The translations under genes and the position numbers were made by a program. This document shows positions 1-6,560 of a DNA stretch of 6,592 bases, piece after piece. How positions within the stretch are numbered: the first letter of the stretch is position 1; each line of letters starts with the position of its first letter. Under the pieces are notes generated by a model that saw only the letters and a list, made by a program, of their open reading frames with translations, was not told where the DNA came from and searched no databases. The stretch comes from Trueperaceae bacterium (lineage in GTDB: Bacteria; Deinococcota; Deinococci; Deinococcales; Trueperaceae), in NCBI GenBank assembly GCA_007121175.1, contig SKMG01000108.1:1-6592 (forward strand), in the 5' to 3' direction.

Positions 1-2
1 AG

Positions 3-1160
3 TGCCCGATCACCGCCGGCCGCGACTCGCGCATGCTCACCGGGCTCATGGTCGCCAGGGGCCTTCCCGGGGACTTCTTCTCGGCCGGCGATCCCCAGTC
101 CACCGACGTCACCATCGGCAGGCTCGTCGCCGATCGACTAGGCCTGCCGCACCGTGGTACCGGCGGGAGCGGAGCTGAGATCGCCGAGGCCTGGGACGAG
201 GTCAGCGCTCGTATGGTGCGACAACTCGACGGCATGGTCACGTTCGCGCACGCGCGCAACGCGCTAAAGAGCCCAACGCGGCTCGAACGCAAGGCCATCC
301 ACCTCTACGGCGCCGCGGGAGAGCTCGGTCGAGGCAAGCGTCTGACGCCAGCACTCGTGCTGCAGGACGCCAGCCTGGAGCATGCCATAGAGCTCACGCG
401 GAAGACCAGTGACCGCGGCAGCGCATTGGTTCGGCCCGAGGTGTGGAGAGAGACGAGCGACCGCCTCGCCGAGGCCTGCCGCGAGCTGCACAGCCTGGGC
501 TTCGAAGCGCGAGACGTGCCTGACGCCTTCGACCTCTGGCAGTACGGGCGGCGCTGGGGCGGGGCGCAGGCGCGACAGGGTGCAAACTATCGCGATGTCG
601 TCATGCCCTTCGTCACCCGCGATTACATGAGCACCGCCTTCGCGACGCCCTGGGAGGAGCGGCTCGTCGAGCGGGTGCCGTTCGAGCTCCTGAAGCACCT
701 CTCTCCAAAGCTACATGCCCTGCCGTTCGACACGCCCTGGCCCCCGCAGAGCATCCCGCTACTGCTGGCCACGCAGTGGCCTCGCCGCGTGCGAGACGGC
801 CTCAAGCGCCGCCTGAAGCGCCTGAAGGGTCCGGAGGCCGGCCGCGCACGGGACCGCCTGGTCACGTTCGAGCTGCTCCGAGAGCGCTGGCGGCGCTACC
901 TCGACCGCTCGAGCTCGAGCTCGTGGCAGGTCATCGACCGCGAACGCTTCGAGCACTTGACCTCCGATCGCGCGACGCAACAGGAGCAGCAGAGCGCTTT
1001 GGGCGCCATGTACCAGGCCGTCACCGTGTTGGCCTATGAGGAAGACCTAGGTCGCTGGATCGATGAGCGAGCGGCCGACGCCGACCTGGCGCGCGACGAG
1101 GCGACCTGGCTCGGCTCGGCCGAAGGAGACGACGACACGCGAACGACGGCGGCTCGTTAG
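3..1160 (+). CDS. Asparagine synthase-like PP-loop ATPase family protein (5' partial)
   Basis: The reading frame is open from the left edge to TAG at 1158-1160, giving 385 visible residues, so the true start lies outside the window. The visible protein opens with ITAGRDSR (nt 9-32), a variant of the SGGxDS PP-loop that binds ATP pyrophosphate in asparagine synthetase C-terminal domains. It continues with a DVTIGRLVADRLGLPH stretch typical of that fold, and GAAGELGRG (nt 309-335) sits where family members carry a second G-rich GGE motif. Known members activate a carboxylate by adenylation and then amidate or cyclise it. The substrate here is unknown. A Lys/Arg-rich segment (nt about 787-850), a five-serine run (nt 909-923) and an acidic tail follow. 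Whether an N-terminal glutaminase domain exists cannot be seen. The internal ATG at 33 lies after the PP-loop and is not a credible start. The family call is fairly secure; the biochemical role is not. Confidence 0.78.
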   Translation, partial: CPITAGRDSRMLTGLMVARGLPGDFFSAGDPQSTDVTIGRLVADRLGLPHRGTGGSGAEIAEAWDEVSARMVRQLDGMVTFAHARNALKSPTRLERKAIHLYGAAGELGRGKRLTPALVLQDASLEHAIELTRKTSDRGSALVRPEVWRETSDRLAEACRELHSLGFEARDVPDAFDLWQYGRRWGGAQARQGANYRDVVMPFVTRDYMSTAFATPWEERLVERVPFELLKHLSPKLHALPFDTPWPPQSIPLLLATQWPRRVRDGLKRRLKRLKGPEAGRARDRLVTFELLRERWRRYLDRSSSSSWQVIDRERFEHLTSDRATQQEQQSALGAMYQAVTVLAYEEDLGRWIDERAADADLARDEATWLGSAEGDDDTRTTAAR

Positions 1161-1168
1161 GCGCCTCT

Positions 1169-1201
1169 CTCGCGCTGCGCGAGCGGCAGCCGTATCGGCT
1201 G
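1169..1201 (+). terminator. Two tandem short hairpins after the PP-loop gene, terminator-like
   Basis: Eight bases after the stop codon lies CTCGCG-CTG-CGCGAG (1169-1183), a perfect 6-bp stem with a 3-base loop. Four bases on is CAGCCG-TAT-CGGCTG (1187-1201), a second perfect 6-bp stem with a 3-base loop. There is no T-tract, so this is not a classical intrinsic terminator, but hairpins without U-tracts are common at gene ends in GC-rich bacteria. It separates the PP-loop gene from the next promoter region. Termination activity is inferred. Confidence 0.4.
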
Positions 1202-1303
1202 GGCGGCCACATCGCTCAGTGCCATCGAGGGGTTGGTGCCTGGGCACGGCATGGTGGTAGAGGTGCGCCTGAGCCCCGCTCAACGAGCGCTTGCTGGACC
1301 GGA

Positions 1304-1347
1304 CCACGCCGCGGCCACGCTGCGGCCACGCTGCGGCCACGCCGCTT
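1304..1347. repeat. Four tandem 11-bp repeats (CCACGCTGCGG type)
   Basis: Four head-to-tail units have an exact 11-base period: CCACGCCGCGG (1304-1314), CCACGCTGCGG (1315-1325), CCACGCTGCGG (1326-1336) and CCACGCCGCTT (1337-1347). The middle two are identical; the first differs from them at one base and the last at three. The period is not a multiple of three and the region lies between genes, so it is not a protein repeat. One helical turn per repeat puts every copy on the same face of the DNA, as expected for cooperative protein binding. It could also be a slippage-born minisatellite. Confidence 0.85.
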
Positions 1348-1357
1348 CGTCTAGCGT
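1337..1357 (+). promoter_or_regulatory. Putative activator-dependent promoter for the hydrolase gene
   Basis: TAGCGT (1352-1357) fits the TANNNT pattern of -10 boxes in GC-rich bacteria. No -35 consensus occurs at the right distance (1329-1334 reads CGCTGC); that position is inside the 11-bp repeats. The heptamer CCACGCC at the start of the last repeat ends at 1343, leaving exactly 8 bases to the -10 box. SARP-type activators are known to bind 11-bp-spaced heptamers with this 8-bp spacing, replacing a -35 contact. A start of transcription near 1364 would give a leader of about 50 bases. The heptamer register was chosen by eye, so this is a testable proposal. Confidence 0.4.
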
Positions 1358-1404
1358 CGCGGCTCCGGTTCGTCACGTGTCGCGCGTGGCGCTGTCGCCG
1401 GTGG

Positions 1405-1410
1405 AAGGAG
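1405..1410 (+). promoter_or_regulatory. Ribosome binding site of the hydrolase gene
   Basis: AAGGAG lies 7 bases upstream of ATG 1418. It is a near-perfect Shine-Dalgarno at good spacing and fixes the start of the hydrolase gene. Confidence 0.85.
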
Positions 1411-1417
1411 ACCGATC

Positions 1418-2899
1418 ATGCGAGATCAGGACGCACGCCCGGTCGCTCGTTGCGAGCTGACCGCCTTGCTCGCCGTGTGCTGTTCGGCGGCCCTCGCGCT
1501 CGCCGCGGGCCTCGCGAACGCAACGGTCGACTCGGTGACCATCGATTCGAGCGAGCCCTTCGAGAAGGTAGTCGGGTACACCTACGTCGAGGCCACCATG
1601 CGTGGAACGGTCGAGCGCGCCGATGGCTCGGTGGGTACATACGCCGTCCCGCTCGTCCTCATCTACCCGGAAGACGGCGGCAATGGTGTCGGCGTCGTCG
1701 ACTGGCCGAACACGGTGCATTACAGCATCACCGGTCATCGAGACCTCGACGAATCCCAGACGAGGCAGTGGGCTCGGGACGCCACGGACGGGTACCTGTT
1801 CGAGGCTGGGTACACCTACGCCTCGGTCCAGTACAACAAGGAGGTGACCGAACTGTTCGCTGACGTGCCGCCGGGCGAGGATTCCAACCATCTGGTGCGG
1901 GGCTCGATCGAGCGCGGGACGGACGCCTGGGAGATCCTTCGTGACGCCGCTCGGTTCCTGAGGGACCCGAGCGCCTTCGAGGGCAGCGACGGTCCGCTGG
2001 CTGTCGGTACGGTGTTGAGCTTTGGGTACTCGCAGACGTCTGGCCTGCAGATGGCGTTCTTGTCGGCGGGCGAGAACAGCGTCGATGGCGACAGGGTCTA
2101 CGACGGCCATCTCGTGGGCGTCGGGGGGTACGCGTGCACCACGCCGACCGATGAGGAACCGTTCTACATGGTCATGTCCCGCTGTGATGACGACGCTCTC
2201 GACCACGATGGTAGGCCCCCAGCCGACGGTTCGAAGGTCATCATGATCTCGGCGCAGAGCGACCTCGAGGATGGCCTGTTCCTTTCGGCGTTGTCGCGCT
2301 ACCCGGACGAAGTCAACTGGCGTCAGTACGAGCTGGCAGGCGTCCCGCACTTGCCCACGGCGGTCTTCCCGGGGCTCGCCGAGAACCAGAACCCGGCTGA
2401 CTTCCGGCCGGTGTTCCGGGCGGCGTTCCGTAACCTCACGCTGTGGACGACCGAAGGGATCGAACCGCCGCCGCCGCAGTTCCTCGAAGGAGATGTCGTC
2501 GCCGAAGGAGATTCCCAAGGCCGCCTGATCACGGACCTGGATGAGTACGGCAATGCTCTGGGCGGTCTGCGCCTGCCGCACATGGAGCAGGACGTTCGAG
2601 GCATCGTCGTGGGAGCGCCACTCGGCACGTACACCGGCCTGAACCCGGGTGTCGATCTGGAAGCCGATCCCACGAACATCTTCGTGTTCATCGGCGGGAC
2701 CTTCGAGCCGTTCAGCGAGGAGCAGCTTCGAGAGCGTTACCCGGATCACCAGACGTACGTGAGCCTGGTGGCGGGTGCCGCCGATCACCTCCTTGAGGGG
2801 GGCTACATCCTCGAGCAGGACCGCGACGCCTACGTGAAGGCCGCCGTCGAGGAAGCCGGGAACGTCGTTGCAGTGCCGCTGCCGCCTGCGCCTCGCTAG
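1418..2899 (+). CDS. Secreted alpha/beta hydrolase (PF20091-like)
   Basis: This 493-residue protein starts at ATG 1418 behind a strong AAGGAG. The N-terminus is a signal peptide: Arg residues at 2, 7 and 11, a hydrophobic stretch at about 14-33, and an ANA site with likely cleavage after Ala35. Cys21 and Cys22 do not sit in a valid lipobox (Val or Cys at -1), so a soluble exported protein is favoured. The mature part matches the 'alpha/beta hydrolase domain' family by its N-terminal GYTYVEATMRGTV and IYPEDGGNGVGVVDWPN segments. The nucleophile elbow is GYSQT (Ser205), the likely acid is Asp282 in SAQSDLED, and the likely catalytic His is His311 in ELAGVPHLP. It should hydrolyse an ester, lactone or similar bond outside the cytoplasm; the substrate cannot be read from sequence. 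The tail after about residue 340 remains family-like. The upstream promoter has SARP-like repeats, and a SARP-type regulator gene follows 204 bases downstream on the same strand. Confidence 0.85.
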   Translation: MRDQDARPVARCELTALLAVCCSAALALAAGLANATVDSVTIDSSEPFEKVVGYTYVEATMRGTVERADGSVGTYAVPLVLIYPEDGGNGVGVVDWPNTVHYSITGHRDLDESQTRQWARDATDGYLFEAGYTYASVQYNKEVTELFADVPPGEDSNHLVRGSIERGTDAWEILRDAARFLRDPSAFEGSDGPLAVGTVLSFGYSQTSGLQMAFLSAGENSVDGDRVYDGHLVGVGGYACTTPTDEEPFYMVMSRCDDDALDHDGRPPADGSKVIMISAQSDLEDGLFLSALSRYPDEVNWRQYELAGVPHLPTAVFPGLAENQNPADFRPVFRAAFRNLTLWTTEGIEPPPPQFLEGDVVAEGDSQGRLITDLDEYGNALGGLRLPHMEQDVRGIVVGAPLGTYTGLNPGVDLEADPTNIFVFIGGTFEPFSEEQLRERYPDHQTYVSLVAGAADHLLEGGYILEQDRDAYVKAAVEEAGNVVAVPLPPAPR

Positions 2900-2940
2900 G
2901 CTCGCGCAGTTGCACCGCGCACGACGCCGATCTGGACCGG

Positions 2941-3010
2941 GTCTCCGCGCCCACCGCTGTGAACGGGGGCGGCCGCGCCCACCGCTGTGAACGGGGTCGG
3001 GCGCGGAGAC
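2941..3010. other. 12-bp perfect inverted repeat enclosing direct repeats
   Basis: GTCTCCGCGCCC (2941-2952) is the exact reverse complement of GGGCGCGGAGAC (2999-3010), with 46 bases between. The left arm overlaps the first 24-bp direct repeat by 8 bases. The second direct repeat begins with the same CCGCGCCC (2973-2980), which can instead pair with 2999-3006 as an 8-bp stem with an 18-base loop. Two mutually exclusive hairpins therefore share one right arm. It lies 41 bases after the hydrolase stop and could act as a transcript end, an attenuator or a binding site. No T-tract follows it. Confidence 0.6.
2945..2996. repeat. 24-bp perfect direct repeat, two copies, 28-bp period
   Basis: Bases 2945-2968 and 2973-2996 are identical over 24 bases; each contains CACCGCTGTGAACGGGG. 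The 4-base spacer GCGG (2969-2972) forms a NotI-type GCGGCCGC palindrome with the next four bases. Within each copy CCC-A-CCG can pair with CGG-GG(G) around the loop CTGTGAA, giving a small hairpin with one bulged A (6 bp in copy 1, 5 bp in copy 2). No third copy was seen elsewhere in the window. The repeat lies between the hydrolase and regulator genes, just upstream of a TTGACA box. Confidence 0.8.
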
Positions 3011-3018
3011 GGCTCGGC

Positions 3019-3024
3019 TTGACA
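3019..3024 (+). promoter_or_regulatory. TTGACA -35-like box upstream of the regulator gene
   Basis: A perfect sigma-70-type -35 hexamer TTGACA stands 80 bases before ATG 3104. At the usual 16-19-base spacing the sequence around 3041-3049 (TCCGGATGT) is a poor -10, so either this is a weak or activator-aided promoter or the match is chance. It begins 8 bases after the inverted repeat and lies 28 bases before the 16-bp palindrome. Confidence 0.35.
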
Positions 3025-3052
3025 GATGCCGCAACGTAGGTCCGGATGTGGG

Positions 3053-3068
3053 ACGTCGTTGTCGACGT
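3053..3068. promoter_or_regulatory. 16-bp palindrome, possible operator of the regulator gene
   Basis: ACGTCG-TTGT-CGACGT has two perfect 6-base arms around a 4-base centre and lies 35 bases before ATG 3104, just downstream of the TTGACA box. Dyad symmetry of this size in a promoter region commonly marks a site for a dimeric repressor. As RNA it would be a 6-bp hairpin in the leader. The binding protein is unknown; the regulator encoded next door has a SARP-type DNA-binding domain that usually prefers direct repeats, so it is not the obvious ligand. Confidence 0.4.
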
Positions 3069-3103
3069 GACGAATGTAGCCGTGCCGGCCGCTATGGTTG
3101 TTC

Positions 3104-6100
3104 ATGGTGGCACGTCAGTACCCAAGGGTTCGCCTGCTGGGTCGACCAGCAGTGACGGACGACGGTGGGAGCTGGCGGGAGTTCCCCACGGGATTGCGGG
3201 CTGCGGCGATGGGTTATCTGGCCTGCGCGCATCGGTGGGTGGGGCGCGATGAGTTGGTGGCGTTGTTCTGGCCCGATCGTCCGGAGGCGACGGCGCGTGG
3301 CAATCTGCGTCCGCTGCTCGCGAGACTCGCGCGTGAACCGCTGGCGGTCGGCCTCGAGCGCGAGGCGAAGCGGGTTCGATGGCTGGTCGAGAGCGATCAT
3401 GCGGCTCTGATGTCGGCGCAGCGGAAGCGTCGCTGGGAGGATGTCTGGCGGCTAGCTCGCGGCGAGTTGCTGGAGGGAGTGGTGGTAGCCCCGGAGGCGC
3501 CGGAGTTCGAGTCATGGCTCGACGTCGAGCGCGCGCGTGTGCGCGAAGCCGTTCGTGCAGCGGGGCTGCGCGTTGCTGATGCGTCGCTCGAGGTCGGGGC
3601 GTCGGATGACGCTTGGGAGGCGTTGACGGTGCTGCGTCGTTTCGATCCGCTCGACGAGACGGTGCTTCGGCGCCTGATGGTCGTCCTGGCGCGGCGTGGT
3701 GCGCGCGCCGACGCGCTCGAGGCGTACGACACTTTCGTCGAACGCTGCCGGGATGAACTCGGTGCCGAGCCTGAGGCGGTCACGGTCGATCTGGCGGAGG
3801 CGATCCGTCGAGGTCGCGAGGGTACCGTCACCGAGCGTCTGCCGAAGCCGGAGCCGCTCGCGCCGGCGAGCCTGCCGGTGCCGTTGACGCCGTTGATCGG
3901 ACGCCACAGTGACGTCATGGATGTCGCAAAGCTGCTGGAAGACCCCGCGTGCCGGTTGCTGACGCTCGTCGGCCCTGGCGGTGTCGGTAAGACGAGGCTC
4001 GCACTCGAGGCCGCTCGGGTCGCGGCGCCGCACTTCGCGGATGGCGCTCGCGTCGTCGACTTGGCGGCGGCGTCGACCGATGGGGCCATGCGAGCAGCGA
4101 TCGCCGAGACCGTCGGTGTGGAGCTCGATGCGCGTGGCGACGGCGTGGCGTCCATCGTGTGGGCAATGGCCTCGCGTGAGGTGCTGTTGGTACTCGATGG
4201 CCTGGAGCATCTCGAGTCGGCTCCGGAACTGGTGCGGGATCTACTGCGCGGTGTTCCGGGGCTGCGGGTCCTGGCGACATCGCGCGTGGCTCTGGATCTG
4301 GTGGCGGAGTCGCGCTGGGAGGTGGGTGGTCTGTCGTATCGGGTGGACGCTGGTTCGCATGGCGCTGTCCCGAGGGTCGATCGTGGCGATGGTGGGGGTG
4401 TGCCCGCGCCGTCCGAGGCGGCGACGCTCTTCGTGGCGGCTGGTCGCCGAGCCTTACCGCGGTTCGAGCCGGGGCCAGAGGATCTTGCTGTGGTCGAGGT
4501 GATCGCGGCGCGGTTGGAGGGGTTGCCGCTCGCGATCGAGCTGGCTGCGGCTTGGTTGCGGGTCCTCGACGTCGAGGCCATCGATGATGAGCTGGGGCGC
4601 GGGTTCGATCTGCTCACGAGCCAGGCCGCCGACCGGCCAGCGAGGCATGCCAGCGTGCAGCGGGTACTCGATCAGTCGTGGTCGCTGCTGCAACCGCGGG
4701 AGCGCACGGCCATGCGGCGCTTGGCAGTCTTTCGTGGAGGCTTTGATCGATCTGCAGCGCGTGAGGTCGCCCGGCTCGAGTTGCCGGTGCTGCTGGCGTT
4801 GGTGAACAAGTCGTTCTTGCGACGTGGAGCCGACGGTCGTTTCAGCCGGCATCCCTTGGTGTGGCGCGCTGCGCGCGAACGAGCGCGCGCGCATGAGGCC
4901 GAACTCGAGGCGACGCAGGCACGCCATGGTCGCTACTACCTACGCCTGCTCGCGGATCGACGCATGGCGAACACGGATCCCGACATCGACCGCCTGATGC
5001 AGGAGATCCAAGTCGAGCTCGAGAACGTCGCCATCGCCTGGCGCTGGGCCGTTGCGAACGGCCGCGACGACCTACTGATCGCCGCGGTCGGCAGTCTCGT
5101 CGGGTTCCGGTGGGCCCGCGGTTGGTACGACCTGATCGACGGTCTGTTCAGCGAGGCACTCGCCTCCGCCCCGGCACAGAGCGCGTTGCGTGGCCTGCTG
5201 CTGGCCGCGACAGGATTCGGTGACCTGTGGCAGGGGCAAGACGACTTCGGTCTCGCCAGGCTGCGGACCGGCGCGCGGTTGGTGGACGGACGGGTCGACG
5301 ACATCGACGTGGGGTGGGTGCACGCTGGTGTGGGACTCGCTCTCGCACGTCAGGATCGACACGACGAGGCGGGGCTCGCGTACGAGCGGGCCGCGGCGGC
5401 GCTGCGCGCAGCGGGGGTCGACGCAGAGCTGATCACCTGGAGCAACCGCAACCTCGTCGCGAGCACCGTGAGCGAAGGCCTCCGGTTGCGCCAGGAGCTG
5501 GAGGCCCGGGCTCGAGCGTTGGGAGCGACCGGTGTCCTGTATCAAGTGATGGGCGGCATCGCCACGCACGAGCGGCTCTTGGGGGCGTACGTCCGGGCCG
5601 AGCGGACCGCGCTCTTCCAGCGGGCCTACGCGGGCGAAGCGGCGGAGGTGTCGTTCTGGACGCTCGATGCGCGCAACGCGCTCGCCCTGACGTGCCTCGA
5701 GCGCGGCCGTTTGAGGCGCGCAGAGGCGCTCGCTTGCGGCACCTTGCAGCGACCCGCGTTCGCGAGCGCCCGCAAGCGCTTCGGTGACGCGGTCGCGTTC
5801 GCTGCCGCACTCGTGGGCCGGGTGGCGCTGCTACGCCACGACCATGCGACCGCCGAAGCATGGTCGCGATGGGCGCTCGATCAGCACCGCTGCCAACATG
5901 GACCCGAGGCAGCCTTTGATTTCGCTCTCGAGACGCTTGCTCGCGCCGCTCTGGCGGCGCACGATCACGAGGCAGCCGGCGCCTGTCTCGAGGCCGTGGG
6001 CCGTGGTCCCGAACCGTCACTGTGCTTGGGGCCATTGGTTGCCCGGGCCCGCCGCGTCGCGTGCCGCTGTTGCGAGGCCGAGGTCGTGCTCGCGCGTGGC

Positions 6101-6412
6101 GAGGTGCAAGCGGCCCGAGTTACGGTCCGCGAGGCACTGGAGTCCGCAACCAGCGCGGAGTTGGTCGCCGCGACGCTCGGCGCGCTGGTGAGCGCCGCAC
6201 GCGTGTTCCGGGCCATCGGGCGCACGGCGCGGGCCAACGCGCTGCTGCGCTACGTGCACCATCACCCGCGCGCGACGTTCGAGACGCGCTTGGCGGCTGC
6301 GCACGATCGCGGACATGCCGATAGTCTCGAGGTTGCCGATGATGACGGCATCGCTGGAGTGGGGCACGTTGCGTCGCAGGTGATCGCGGCGCTGGGTGGC
6401 GCCGCGGCGTGA
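3104..6412 (+). CDS. SARP/AfsR-type STAND transcriptional regulator (BTAD + NB-ARC-like ATPase + helical repeats)
   Basis: This 1102-residue regulator runs from ATG 3104 to TGA 6410-6412. Residues 5-95 form an OmpR/SARP-type winged helix ([11 protein letters not shown] at 48-58, [12 protein letters not shown] at 64-75). Residues about 130-235 are the bacterial transcriptional activation domain ([16 protein letters not shown] onward). Residues about 262-500 are the STAND ATPase: LIGRHSDV, Walker A GPGGVGKT (290-297, Lys296), Walker [10 protein letters not shown] (Asp365), LATSR (Arg394) and GLPLAIEL (473-480). A winged-helix-like linker (about 520-596) and Ala/Arg/Leu-rich, TPR-like helices to about 1080 follow. 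There is no C-terminal LuxR helix-turn-helix, so DNA binding rests on the N-terminus. Such proteins integrate a ligand or partner signal through nucleotide-controlled oligomerisation. No clear Shine-Dalgarno precedes the start. An in-frame TTG at 3098 is an alternative, and a TAG at 3077 rules out a longer protein. Third codon positions favour G in the first half and C in the second. Confidence 0.88.
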   Translation: MVARQYPRVRLLGRPAVTDDGGSWREFPTGLRAAAMGYLACAHRWVGRDELVALFWPDRPEATARGNLRPLLARLAREPLAVGLEREAKRVRWLVESDHAALMSAQRKRRWEDVWRLARGELLEGVVVAPEAPEFESWLDVERARVREAVRAAGLRVADASLEVGASDDAWEALTVLRRFDPLDETVLRRLMVVLARRGARADALEAYDTFVERCRDELGAEPEAVTVDLAEAIRRGREGTVTERLPKPEPLAPASLPVPLTPLIGRHSDVMDVAKLLEDPACRLLTLVGPGGVGKTRLALEAARVAAPHFADGARVVDLAAASTDGAMRAAIAETVGVELDARGDGVASIVWAMASREVLLVLDGLEHLESAPELVRDLLRGVPGLRVLATSRVALDLVAESRWEVGGLSYRVDAGSHGAVPRVDRGDGGGVPAPSEAATLFVAAGRRALPRFEPGPEDLAVVEVIAARLEGLPLAIELAAAWLRVLDVEAIDDELGRGFDLLTSQAADRPARHASVQRVLDQSWSLLQPRERTAMRRLAVFRGGFDRSAAREVARLELPVLLALVNKSFLRRGADGRFSRHPLVWRAARERARAHEAELEATQARHGRYYLRLLADRRMANTDPDIDRLMQEIQVELENVAIAWRWAVANGRDDLLIAAVGSLVGFRWARGWYDLIDGLFSEALASAPAQSALRGLLLAATGFGDLWQGQDDFGLARLRTGARLVDGRVDDIDVGWVHAGVGLALARQDRHDEAGLAYERAAAALRAAGVDAELITWSNRNLVASTVSEGLRLRQELEARARALGATGVLYQVMGGIATHERLLGAYVRAERTALFQRAYAGEAAEVSFWTLDARNALALTCLERGRLRRAEALACGTLQRPAFASARKRFGDAVAFAAALVGRVALLRHDHATAEAWSRWALDQHRCQHGPEAAFDFALETLARAALAAHDHEAAGACLEAVGRGPEPSLCLGPLVARARRVACRCCEAEVVLARGEVQAARVTVREALESATSAELVAATLGALVSAARVFRAIGRTARANALLRYVHHHPRATFETRLAAAHDRGHADSLEVADDDGIAGVGHVASQVIAALGGAAA

Positions 6413-6509
6413 ACAGCACGGGCGCTGTGTGGGTCAAGGCGCCGGATCGGTCGCATTCGGGTCGGTCGTGTCGCGGCGAGTTCAGGAGTGTCGATCACCA
6501 GACCGGTTC

Positions 6510-6533
6510 GCGCCGCGCCGCGCCGCAGGCGCG
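6510..6533. other. GCGCC pentamer repeat and GC-rich hairpin in the leader of the last gene
   Basis: GCGCC occurs three times in tandem (6510-6524). The last copy contributes to a perfect hairpin CGCGCC-GCA-GGCGCG (6519-6533) that ends 12 bases before the ribosome binding site of the next gene. It could be a transcription end for the regulator gene or a leader structure, or chance in GC-rich DNA. The only other structure after the regulator stop is a 5-bp hairpin ACAGC/GCTGT at 6413-6428, too weak to call. Confidence 0.35.
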
Positions 6534-6545
6534 CGTCGGCCGCGA

Positions 6546-6551
6546 GAGGAG
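6546..6551 (+). promoter_or_regulatory. Ribosome binding site of the last gene
   Basis: GAGGAG lies 9 bases upstream of ATG 6561, good Shine-Dalgarno complementarity at acceptable spacing. It supports 6561 as a real gene start. Confidence 0.7.
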
Positions 6552-6560
6552 CGTACGCAC

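Noticed and set aside
910..923. 14-bp perfect palindrome CGAGCTCGAGCTCG inside the PP-loop gene
   Set aside because: It is the result of alternating TCG/AGC codons in a five-serine run and needs no regulatory explanation.
1374..1379. CACGTG palindrome in the hydrolase leader
   Set aside because: A 6-base palindrome is expected by chance in this composition and has no longer dyad around it.
2486..2512. GAAGGAGAT occurring twice 18 bases apart, resembling Shine-Dalgarno sites inside the hydrolase gene
   Set aside because: Both are in frame and encode the repeated EGD of EGDVVAEGD; no plausible start codon with a continuing separate frame follows at proper spacing.
1373..3034. Long antisense open frame of 553 codons opposite the hydrolase gene
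   Set aside because: It mirrors the codon phase of the hydrolase gene in GC-rich DNA, has an Arg/His/Val-rich sequence with no recognisable domain, and runs through the intergenic repeats. The + strand gene has a ribosome binding site, signal peptide and catalytic triad.
3046..3252. Small + strand frame of 68 codons overlapping the regulator start and containing ELAGVPH, the same seven residues found around the hydrolase catalytic His
   Set aside because: The regulator frame over the same bases gives a normal winged-helix sequence, no Shine-Dalgarno precedes 3046, and a seven-residue match in an alternative frame is best treated as coincidence.
3397..4617. Antisense open frame of 406 codons opposite the regulator's BTAD and ATPase region
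   Set aside because: Its product is a Ser/Arg/Ala low-complexity string, typical of the reverse complement of a GC-rich gene, while the + strand shows clear Walker motifs.
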